This document shows positions 47,065 to 56,440 of a stretch of DNA of 64,000 nucleotides, in pieces (position 1 is the stretch's first letter; every line of letters starts with the position of its first letter). Below the pieces are notes generated by a model, which saw nothing but the letters and a program-made list of their open reading frames with translations, ran no database searches and had not been told where the DNA came from. The DNA is from Diplocarpon mali (taxonomy: Eukaryota; Ascomycota; Leotiomycetes; Helotiales; Drepanopezizaceae). Made by a program: the position numbers and the translations under genes. The stretch is taken from the NCBI GenBank assembly GCA_024741835.1, contig JAENRP010000002.1, forward strand, positions 1-64,000, given 5' to 3'.

Positions 47065-48658
47065 TCAGGCGGGAATCATCGCAACCTTCGTCCCGCCCCT
47101 CACCGCGGCCGTCAGCGTCAGGAGATCCGTAAACGGCGCATCGTCCCTCGGCTCGACGCCCTTGAACGCTTGGAGCAACCTCACGGTCGTAAAGGCGGCT
47201 TCGGTCAGCGCAAACTGCTGCCCGATGCAGATTCTCGGGCCGCCGTTGAAGGGGAGGTAATGCCAACCCGGTCGCAAGGTCTCCCATCTCTCCGGCTTGA
47301 ACTCGGCGGCGTCTGCGCCGTAGAGATCCTCCCGTCGATGCATGACATAGACTTGGTAGGCGACTGATGTGCCCTTCTTGACAAAGATCGGCGACTTCTG
47401 ATCCGGTCCCCCGCCGACGGGGAGCGTGGTATCCTTCACGCAGATACGGGCGTTTGCTGGGACGATGGGATGGAGTCGCAGAACTGCAGAGCGTCAGCCG
47501 GAGAACCTTCGCCCACGTCGAATGGGGACGGAGGGTACCCTCGTTCAGAGTATACTGCAGATACTTCATACTCTTCAGCTGCTCGAAGGTGGGCGCCGCA
47601 CCCCCCAGCGCATCGACCTCCGTCCTTAGCTTCTGCAGCACATCCTTCCGCCGCGCCAACGTATAGAACACATAGCTCAGCAGACTGGCCGTCGTGTCTC
47701 GCCCGGCCAGCAGGATGTTGAGGAGTTCGTCCTGGATCTTCTTCTCGCTGATGCTCGTCTTGGCCAGTTCCTCCAGGAAGACGTACCGACCCGCCGCACC
47801 CTCCGCGGCCTTCTCCACAAAGCCAGCTTTCCTCAGCGAGACGGCGCGTCGGATGTAGTCGCCGATGTACTCGTGCACGAAGTTCTTGCTCTCCTGGAAC
47901 CTCTGATCCGGCAGCAAGGTCGCGAGCTTCCCAACCCGCGACTCGAGACCCATGCGCTCCGTGACGTAGGTGAAGGCATCCTGGAACCTGACCCCCCGCT
48001 CCCGAGACGCATCCGTCCCGAGGACGTCCGAACTGCTCCCGAACAGAACCTCGGTCGCCGAGTCCATGGTCAGCATGAAAAACAACTCCTGTAAATCCAC
48101 CGTCGACCCATCTCGCGGGATTCGGTCAATCAGCTTCTCGATATGTCTTTCGAAGGTCTCCAGGTCGGCCACCTGACTCCGCGTGAAGTTCGGCCTCAGC
48201 AGCGCGCGCGAAGTCTCCCACTCCTTCCCATCCGTCGTGAAGATGCCGTGGCCAAACGTTGGTCCGAAGGCCGCCTTGCGCCGTGGCGGGAGCTCGAAGT
48301 CTCGGAACTGCGTCGCGAGCACGGCTTTGATATTAGCTGGTTCGGCGGTGTGGATGATGGCGTCGCCGAGTAAAAGCTGGGTGAAGGTATAGCGTCCCAT
48401 CTGCGCGTAGCGTGACTGCACGCGCTCCATGAAGCCGCCATCGCGGGCTAGTTTTGCGTTCTCCAAGAAGACGTCGAGACCCAAGATCGGGTCACGGTGA
48501 GGGAATCTGGGGACGGGCTTACAGCCATGAGTCCGGCTGGCGATACTCCGTCGACGAGCTACTACGAGATGGAGAACAAGTTGGAACAAGATGTAGACAC
48601 CACCGAGACCAAGTAACGCGACGGCCACTGGTGATGCGTCTGTGAGGAAGCTGGACAT
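47065..48658 (-). CDS. Cytochrome P450, CYP52-like (alkane/fatty-acid hydroxylase type)
   Basis: Two exons, 47539-48658 and 47065-47483, give 512 residues with an in-frame junction inside ExxR (NE-VLRLHP). The open frame extends to 48706 only through a GTG; the ATG at 48658 (MSSFLTDA) is the start. Residues 12-32 form a membrane anchor. The I-helix motif AGRDTT is at 318-323, the K-helix Glu373-Arg376 pair follows, then FKPERW and the heme loop FNGGPRICIGQQFALTE with Cys459. GQQFALTE is the signature of CYP52 and close relatives, which omega-hydroxylate n-alkanes or fatty acids in the endoplasmic reticulum with a P450 reductase partner. The substrate is inferred from the family only. Confidence 0.93.
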
Positions 48659-51196
48659 GGTCGCTGCACGAGGCCCCAACTCGACTGCACGCGAGCTCAG
48701 CGACACGGTAGAGACAACCCGGGGCCCTTATGAATCCTAGAAATCGCCACTGTCAGAAATCCCCGGAAGAAGCCGCGCTGCAAATCTGACAGAAGACACG
48801 AGCTTCGACTCACGAGCTGACTTCAGCGGGCTGACCTGGACTGGCTTGGCTGATTGGCAGCACCAACCGATGGGTCAGAATTGAGCAGCAGATGCGAAGA
48901 TTTGTGAACATGTGAGGGACATAGCCCCGGCGTCAGGGGCAGAACATGACTTCGTCTGGCTGTTCTGGCGTCGGCCTCGTTTATACGTCCCACTCGGGCT
49001 AGGCCCCGACTGATGCTTTCGCGCTTGCAAATCGCTTGAGACGTGTTCATGTGAAAGTAGACGGGAAATACCTCGAATGTCCCGAATCAACCGGTGCGGT
49101 GCTCGGGGTCCCGGTGTCGGGCTTGTTCTGCAGGATTGCGGTTTGAGGGTGGAAGAACTGAGAAGAGGCGAAGCCAGCGGGAGACGGAGGGCAGGGGTCA
49201 GCTGACCATAAGCATGACTTGAAACGTGTCCTGAGGTGTCTTTCGCAATCTTGACCCCTCCCTCTTTTGCCAGCTCCCCACCGATCGCCGCACGAAATGC
49301 GCAGATACCACAATACACGCCACCCACTCGCAACCATCTCAGCCTGCCATCTCCGCGTCTCCTCTCCCCCCTCCTCTCTTTTCCCGTGACTCGAACAACT
49401 CACGCCTTGCAAGACGTGACCAAGAGCAAGAGACGCCACCTCCCTGGCCCCGAGATTCCAAGGGTCATTTGGTCACGCGGATGCGGGACTGCGAGTATCC
49501 TGGGTGGCCGAGCACGCGCAGATATCCACATATCTCACATCAGCACAGCGGGCGTCGAGAACGGGACACAATGCTACCGATAAGCGTTCCCAGGATTACA
49601 CCATATGTCGAGGGGGCCCGGGAGGGAGAGGGGGCGATGCGTTGGTATCCTGAATGAGACGTGTTGGTAGTGATGGTGGTCGCTGCGAGCGAACTATGCT
49701 TACACCATCTTCAGCCCATACTCAGTCACACCCCCGTGCTCTCCACATGTTCTCGTGCGGCTCCATCACACGGACATCTCGCAAGCCATCGCGCTGCAGG
49801 TATATTCGGCGGATACGCAGGCCGTCTCCATCGAGACGGGCAGCGCGACTTTCTGCTTGCGTGGAGGTGACTGGAACCGTTCCGTGTTGTTGCCGTGGCA
49901 TGGCCCGAGGGGGGATGTTGGCGAGTCACTTCCCCGTGCCCCGACCCGAGAAGCTCGAATGGGAGGGCTCGGCGTGATGCCGTGGCTCGGAGATTCGAGG
50001 CGTGTCTCGGGCCGTTCTCGAGGTCGGAGATGGATACGCCGGTACTGCCTGAACAGCCCTCTCTGGTTCCGTGCTCGGCGTCGGCGTCGGCGTCGGAGCC
50101 GGAGCCGGAGCCGGAGCTGGATACCTCGGTCCTGCTCGAACAGGCCGGCAGCATCGCCGTCCGGACGCTGCTCGCGCCAGACCGGGCCGACGAGACGCGG
50201 CCCACGACCCGTGTCACGTGCTCCCCTTCCCCGGTCGACGTGTGTCCAGAAGCAGCTGCTTACTTACCCGGGAGAGGTGTCGCCCCTGACTCGTCCGCCC
50301 ACGGGAACAGGACAACCCGAGACCAGGGCCGAGGCAAGCATCGTGGCTCTCGCCCCAGCCGCAGTGGCCGATCTGGCTCGTATGATTGGCTCGCTCGGGT
50401 TTAACCTTACACCCTGACGGGCGGGGACGGCGATCAACCCTCTGGCTGGAGACTGGCGCCTCCCAATCACAATGATGGAGACGGTGACGATGTCTCGGAG
50501 AAGGGAAGCCGAGCGCCGGAAGGGGTTGGGGCGGGACGGGACGAGACCAGATGAGATGAGAGCAGGTCGGGATACGCTCCACATGACGCCATCGCATGTC
50601 ACGCGGCGCCACCTCGGTCCAATCACAGGACGATGATTTCATGCGCGACCCCCAACCCCCGATCTGGCATCTGGGCTTCCGTGCCTCGGGATCTGGGCCA
50701 TCCGGTAGATCCGCACGTGACCGAAGGAGAAGCACGTCGAGCTTCGGAGCATGGCCGAGCGACAGACGAGGTAGATCTCGTCGACTCCATATTTGCTGGC
50801 GATCGGCATCGAGCCGTGCACGCGCTGTGCTGCTTCGGGCGACGAGGGGGGAAGGGGGAGAGGGGGAGAGGGGGAGAGGGGGAAAGGGAGAAAGGGGGAA
50901 AGGGAAGGAGGGAAGGAGGGAAGGAGAGCGAGGAGAGAGAGGAGACTCGCCGCTCTTGGAAGCGCACGCAAACGGCCTGGCCCCTCCTCTCGGGAATGAT
51001 AAGCCAGGTCCGCCCCCATTCCTTTGTTGACTTTTTCCTTACTTGGCCTCGGCAGCATCTCACCCAGCTCTCCTCGCCCAGCTCTCCTCGCCCCAACTTT
51101 CTCTCTCCAACTCCCGCTGCAACGCTCGCGCGGTCGTGACGCACAACATCGACACGCGCCCATACAATCCTCGTCTCCATCCCACGACCGACCACC
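48659..51196. other. Spacer between the P450 and GPI-protein genes (divergent promoters)
   Basis: The flanking genes diverge, so this holds both promoters. No gene is recognisable. CGTCGG and GGAGCC repeats lie at 50080-50120, GTCACGTG at 50213-50220, and a GGGGGAGA purine tract at 50850-50935. A pyrimidine-rich stretch at 51035-51120 could belong to the promoter of the plus-strand gene. Confidence 0.5.
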
Positions 51197-52262
51197 ATGC
51201 TTCGCCAGTCGCTGGTCGCCGCCGCCGCCGCCGCCGGCCTGGTTGCTGCGCAGAACGTGTCGTTCTGCGACAAGTATACCACGGCGCTGTTTATGAACAA
51301 CACGGCCGAGAACCAGCTGAGGCTGCTCACCGCCGTCGTCAACACGGCGGTCGTCGGGAACTGTGCGCAGCCTTCCTCCCCTTCGATACCCTCCAGTGCG
51401 CTGACGAGACCCGCGCAGACTCCGAGTCCAAGACCGGCACGGCGGTCGCGGGGATCCTTGCCCCGGGCGTGGTCAACGGCACTGCGGTCGACCTCCTCCC
51501 CTACTTCAACGGGGGCTTTGCATCCAGCAATCGTGGTGGCAGCTCCGGCGTGTCGGTCAACTTCCTCGACGACGGGGGAGCTGTCCCTCTGACGATGGGC
51601 AAGGCCGCCAACGGCACTTCCTCGCAGCAGTAGTGCGTCCCTACGCCCGCCTCGGCCGACCAACACCTGCTGATGAGGACGTAGCATGTTACTGACACAC
51701 CTGTACGAGTATTTCGGGACGCTGCTCGGCTGCAGCCAGCAAGGCAGCGGAGCCTATGCCGCCTACGATGGGTTTGGCTCTCAGTACGAGGTTCACAAGT
51801 AAGCTCTCGACGTTCTGCGTCTGCAGGTTCGGAGTCGTCGCAGAGGCTGACAGCGACAGGTTCATGGACCTGAGCCTCGCCGAGGTGACGTATTTCATCG
51901 AGCAGGTTGCCGGCGCCGCGCTGTCGTTTGGCGTCTCCGCCGACGATCTCGCCCCCGTGGGCAACGCTCTGATGACGCTCTTCGGATACCGCTGCTCTCC
52001 TCCAGCCACGGTCGTCCCTGCCCAAGGGAGCCAGGCGCAGAGCATCTGCCAAGCCGAAGACTGCCCTCTGGCCCCGATGTCGAACTGCACTGGGTATACC
52101 TACGTGGAGCCCGCGGTCGCCGTGCCATCGCTCGTACCAAATGCTACGGCCAGCGTGACGAGCTCCCCCAACGGAACTGCTCCGCTTAGCAATGCTGCAC
52201 CCGCCAAAGCTGGTTTGAGTCTTGCTGCTATTGCGGGTGGCCTGGTGGCTCTCCTCTTGTGA
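51197..52262 (+). CDS. GPI-anchored cell-surface protein, conserved fungal family
   Basis: Four exons, 51197-51362, 51419-51632, 51685-51798 and 51860-52262, give 298 residues; every junction is in frame (for example NYSESKTG, QQYMLLTH, VHKFMDLS). The N-terminus MLRQSLVAAAAAAGLVAAQN is a signal peptide. The C-terminus has small residues (SNAAPAKAG) followed by a hydrophobic tail GLSLAAIAGGLVALLL that ends the protein, the pattern of a GPI-attachment signal. The ordered core includes CDKYTTALFMNNTAEN, LLPYFNGGFASSNRGG, LLTHLYEYFGTLLGC and KFMDLSLAEVTYFIEQVAG. I believe this core is shared by uncharacterised GPI-anchored proteins of many filamentous fungi. The helical part around LLTHLYEYFGTLLG ... 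HKFMDLS ... FGVSADDLAPV resembles truncated globins in spacing, which is only a suggestion. Confidence 0.88.
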
Positions 52263-53054
52263 ATGATGGAGGCTCGGGAGTTTTGTGGGTGCTCTTGAAT
52301 AAATACGAGGATATCTTTGACCTGTACGAGTGCGACTGTATTTCTTCGAGGTCGTTGGAGAGCCGGAGTAATGGACGGGAGAAGGGATGCAGAGGCCTGC
52401 TTCGAACGAGATCATACAGCCATTGCGGCTGACTTCTGGAATACATACCTCATACAGACAGAGGCCAAAAGAACGTGACGACTTGACGCGGCCAATTCAC
52501 TGATAGGCCCCCTTCACCCGGGCAAGTGCCCATAATGTTCCACGACAGATGACTTTCAGAATAGAGAAGGAAAGATCTGAACCCAGTTAATACCCAGCGA
52601 CGTCTTCTCTCGGTCAAGAACGGCATGATTGAGTTTGAAACGGATCCTAAACAGGCTACGTTCAAGAGGCGCACGTGACTAGCTGCAGTTAACACCGAGC
52701 ACCCTCTCATCGCTGAACGATGTAGCGTGCCAGAGCTTTCTTGCGCGCCTTTTTTTTAAAAATAATAATAATGCGCTGTACTAGTTTTAAATTATGTAGC
52801 CCTTTTGATACCTGATATCGTAAGATTTAGTACAGGTTAATTGCAGCTAAAGGAGGTCTTATAAATTACTAAGGAATTGTCAAAGCAGCGCTACCAAGTA
52901 TTTCCTTAACATAGGTAGACGCATAGAATATTAACAAGGGGTCTTTCGGGCATGCATTATATAGCTTAATGGCTTTATTTAAATCTTTTTACTATACAGT
53001 CTATCTAGCCAATATAGCCCTGAAACCAAATACAGCTATAACTAAAAGGCATGC
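52263..53054. other. Transition from GC-rich gene to AT-rich island
   Basis: Composition falls sharply near 52740. No gene is seen. The AT-rich part (52750-53054) does not clearly align with the flanks of the other repeat copies. Confidence 0.5.
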
Positions 53055-54010
53055 TGTAGGGAGACGACGACTTGATACCTATATACGATATCTCTTACGA
53101 GTATACATATTCTTTAAGAATCTATAAAACTGAGATTAAGACCTTTCAATTATAAAACTATTAAACCTGAAGTCGATTGAAAAAGTCGAAATAAAAATAT
53201 TTCTCTTTTTTTATTGACTCTTTTGTAAATACCCTTTATTTTCGACCTTTACCTATATACTTTGGGATTATTCAAGTATCTACCTACGATTAAAGAAAAG
53301 GCTTGATAACGGATATAAAAGGGGAAAAGTGAGTTTATAATAAATAAGGAGAAGGAAAGGGAAGAGAAGGAAAAGAATATATTTTAACAATTTTATTATG
53401 TAACGTTAGCGCCTCGGAGTTGCACTTTGATATCTCGGAGTATGGCGTTCAAGGTTTTTGACTTTGATCGAGGTAGGGATACCCCGATTCTATCCCGATA
53501 AGGTGTACTAGGATATTCTTACATAATATCACAGGAACGGGCTATAGGGCTTCTGGCTTATATATTTAAGGTAGAAGACTCTCTCTTATAGTGAGCTCTC
53601 CAAATTCTTCGTTTTCTTAGTATTAGGCCTATAGAATACGCCTCTGCACCTTACTTCTTGCTACTATACTTGATCCCGCAACCAGGCGGTTCTGTGTCGT
53701 TATATATAAAGTCGGTAAGAGAGGGTTTAATTAAAAGCTGCTATTAATTAGTAAAATGCCTAAATTAAAATAGGGAACCTGAGGCAACTCTATTAACCTA
53801 AGATCTAAAGGTAATAAGTATCAACTAAGGTATAAGTTAGACCCTTAATTAAAGGATCAAGAATCATAAGTTTAATAGGCTAAACAGTAGGTATATAAGG
53901 AGTTCTCACGCTAGGCTCTCCATATATATAAATCCTATCTATTGTAGCGTTTTTCGCTTATACTATATAGTTAAGAAATTAAATAGTGTATTATGGAAAA
54001 AAAGAAAAAA
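53055..54010. mobile_element. AT-rich degraded repeat family, copy 2
   Basis: It aligns with 8860-9640 and 55415-56120 over GGGAGACGACGACTTGATA, a CCTTTATTTTCGACCTTTACC block, AAAGCTGCTATTAATTAGTA and a terminal GTAGCGTTTTTCGCTTATAC block followed by an A-rich tail. It differs by an inserted solo LTR at 53399-53704. No open frame survives. Confidence 0.65.
53399..53704. mobile_element. Solo LTR nested in repeat copy 2
   Basis: The segment starts TGTAACG and ends CGTTATA, i.e. the inverted CGTTACA with the final CA mutated to TA as RIP would do. The related repeat copies 1 and 3 run straight through this point, so it is an insertion. Flanks TATTA/TATAA could be a mutated five-base target duplication. 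There is no internal coding region, so a solo LTR, probably Gypsy-type, is most likely. Confidence 0.65.
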
Positions 54011-54609
54011 GGCATGCTTTCCTCATCATACGCAGTAATATGCGGCAGAATAGCCGAAAGGATTCAAATTCGAACTGTATCAAATATTTCGAAGTTTCAA
54101 ACCCCCGGCCGCGCAAAAGCCAGACTTTTCAACTCCCAGCTAATACTAGGAGGTTAAATAGACGACCGCAGCGCTTATATTAATTCCTTCTCAGGGGCTG
54201 CTAGCGCGAAGACGGAGATAAAAAGAGAACAAGTAATATAGTTTAAATAGGGAGGAGTATTTCCACTTTTCCATTCCTTTGACTACTACTAGATAAGGAA
54301 GATCCATCTCCGAATCCAAAGCTTCTTTAAATATCAGCTGTAGCTAAAATACAAATTTGACCCTTGTTAGCTCAAAGCTTAACTTTCCTCGGCATGTCAT
54401 CCTTTGAATCTTTATAGAATAGATCTTTATGATAAATACTCCCTAGATTTCCAGCCGAATTCAAGATATCCTTATCAATATTCTCTTTTTAATAACATAC
54501 GCTATCACGATAGCTACAATACCAACTACCACGCATTAATCATCCTTATTAATATCGGATACCAACGCTACCCTCAACTTTTCCTCACCACCCTTTGCGC
54601 CGAGTCAAC
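54011..54609. other. AT-rich upstream region of the small secreted protein gene
   Basis: About 600 bases of moderately AT-rich DNA. The last 200 bases read open in another frame but show no signal or family. It presumably holds the promoter and 5' leader. TATAAT-like words are common and not informative here. Confidence 0.4.
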
Positions 54610-55107
54610 ATGCAGCTTAATATTGCCCTCTCAGTCGCGCTCCTTGCAACCATTCCCGCCGAAGCCTACAAGTACCCCGAAGTTCAATTTGCGAATTCTA
54701 ACACCTACATCGAAGCATTCGTCAAAATTCCTGTCAAAAATTTCTTTAGTTCCGGCGGTATTCAAAGCGTTCGATGGCTTCTCCAGGATTCTGAATTCCC
54801 TAGAATAGGTTTTATGGTCGACTGGGTCCGCCTTAATTTTGGGAAGCCTGGTACTACATGCGTTCTAGAGGTCCCTCCGCAGAAAGGTGCTGAGCCCTTT
54901 TATGATCAGCGCAATGGTATTACCAACCCTAATGAGACCAGCTTTTTCACCCTATCAGATTACACGCCCCTTCATTTCCTTCGCATAGGCGGGCTTCCTG
55001 CAAACCTTACCGATGCCGCAATCGTTTGTGTAGTAGAAAAACCAAAGAAGCATTCAAAGAAGTTGTCATTGTGGGGTAAAAAAGTCCAACCTATCAAAGA
55101 GCAATAA
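54610..55107 (+). CDS. Small secreted protein in an AT-rich island (candidate effector)
   Basis: An intact single-exon gene of 165 residues. The frame opens at 54595 only through TTG; the first ATG is at 54610. Residues 1-19 (MQLNIALSVALLATIPAEA) form a signal peptide with likely cleavage before Tyr20. The mature part has two cysteines (in TTCVLE and IVCVVE, able to pair), two N-glycosylation sites (NET, NLT) and a Lys-rich C-terminus (KPKKHSKKLSLWGKK). There is no transmembrane segment beyond the signal and no known domain. It lies 600 bases after degraded repeat copy 2 and 300 bases before copy 3, yet has no premature stop. A function cannot be assigned; size, secretion signal and setting fit the candidate-effector class. 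Confidence 0.75.
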   Translation: MQLNIALSVALLATIPAEAYKYPEVQFANSNTYIEAFVKIPVKNFFSSGGIQSVRWLLQDSEFPRIGFMVDWVRLNFGKPGTTCVLEVPPQKGAEPFYDQRNGITNPNETSFFTLSDYTPLHFLRIGGLPANLTDAAIVCVVEKPKKHSKKLSLWGKKVQPIKEQ

Positions 55108-55414
55108 TGTATCATTAGGTCTTTGCTATAGCGGTTCAATAGGAGTATGAAAGTTCAACAGGTCGTGTACTTTAGTCGATTATCATATACGTGCTTGTTC
55201 CTTGGTTCTCTCATGTCATTTGACCTGTCCACCCTTTTAGCCTTAGGCTACCGGCCTCCTTAAATATTTCGCAGAGCTCCCTTAATATAGCTATCATCTT
55301 TGGTTATTAATCCTAAGTTAATTGCTCTAAGGGTTCTGACTTAATCAAGTAAGCTCTAAACTCCATATATAATACTGCTTTTTATATACATAGAGCATAT
55401 ATTATTAATAACTT
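55108..55414. other. 3' flank of the small secreted protein gene
   Basis: Mixed to AT-rich sequence. Nothing recognisable. Confidence 0.4.
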
Positions 55415-56120
55415 ATACTACTGAGAGACGACTTAATATCTATACCTGGTGTCTCTTATAAAACTATTGACCCTTTAAGAGTCTATAGAGCTAAGGTTGA
55501 GTTCTTTTGATTATAAAATAATCAAACCCTAAGTTGAATAAAGCTAGAACTTTCGAAAGCATTAGAACAAATCTTCTTTCTTTTTACTAGAATATTTATT
55601 TTACAAAAACCCTTTAATTTCGACCTTTACTTATATCTCCTAAGATTAAAGGAAAGGCTTAATAAAGTATTCAAAGGGGAAAAAGGGTAGTTGTAGTATT
55701 TAAGGAAAAGGAGAAGGAGAAAGAGGAAAGGATATATCGTAGTAATTTCATATAAAGTCGATGAGAAGGGTTATAATCAAAAGCCGCGGCTGATTAATAA
55801 AATGCTTAATATAATTAAACAAATAGCTGCTTTTAATATAAAGAGCTTATATTCAGACTGAGAGCCTAAGGAAATTCATTTATTAAAACACCTTTTAAAA
55901 ATTATACTTACCTAAGACTTAAAGGGAATAACTTTTAATTATGCTACAGGTTAGACTCTTATATAAGTAATCAGAAACTATAAGTATAATATTCTAAAAA
56001 GTAGAGATATAAAGAGTTTCTAAGCTAATTTCCTTTATTATGTGAATCCGACTATAGCGTTCTTCGCTTGTACTATATAGTTTAGAACTATTCGTAGCAC
56101 ATTAAAAGGGGAAAAAAAAT
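55415..56120. mobile_element. AT-rich degraded repeat family, copy 3
   Basis: Aligns with copies 1 and 2: GAGAGACGACTTAATATCTATACC start, TTTAATTTCGACCTTTACTTAT block, AAAAGCCGCGGCTGATTAAT block, and terminal CTATAGCGTTCTTCGCTTG with TTAAAAGGGGAAAAAAAA. It lacks the LTR insertion of copy 2. The right end abuts normal-GC sequence at about 56120. Confidence 0.65.
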
Positions 56121-56440
56121 GTACCAGGCACGGACCGTCAGCTACAAGGACATCACGTGATGCGTATTCGCATCCGAGAGCTCCGCAAGATTTGTCACGC
56201 CTCGCGGCTACAACGAACCTTGCGGCTATCTGGGAGATGCAGCGGCAACGATAGGAGTATTCCAGTGAACCAACCCATCGTCAATCGGAGGGTTAGATGC
56301 GAACAACGCTGATGCCAAGAAAGGCCCTCCCATCCCTGATGTCATCTGAGCCCGAAGCCAGCTCTCGCTCTCGTATCCACCTCGCAGGTCCCTGATCCGC
56401 CAGCAACTCCACCCATAGTGGGAACAAAACAACAAAAATC
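56121..56440. promoter_or_regulatory. Upstream region of the PX-associated gene with a perfect TCACGTGA
   Basis: The palindrome TCACGTGA at 56153-56160 lies about 290 bases before the start codon and 30 bases after the end of repeat copy 3. It is a bHLH-type site by consensus; binding is not shown. Confidence 0.35.

Noticed and set aside
50623..51687. 354-codon open frame on the minus strand
   Set aside because: It runs through a purine tract and antisense to the first exons of the spliced GPI-anchored gene; no family similarity.
51501..52415. 304-codon minus-strand open frame over the GPI-protein exons
   Set aside because: Shadow of the plus-strand gene and its introns.
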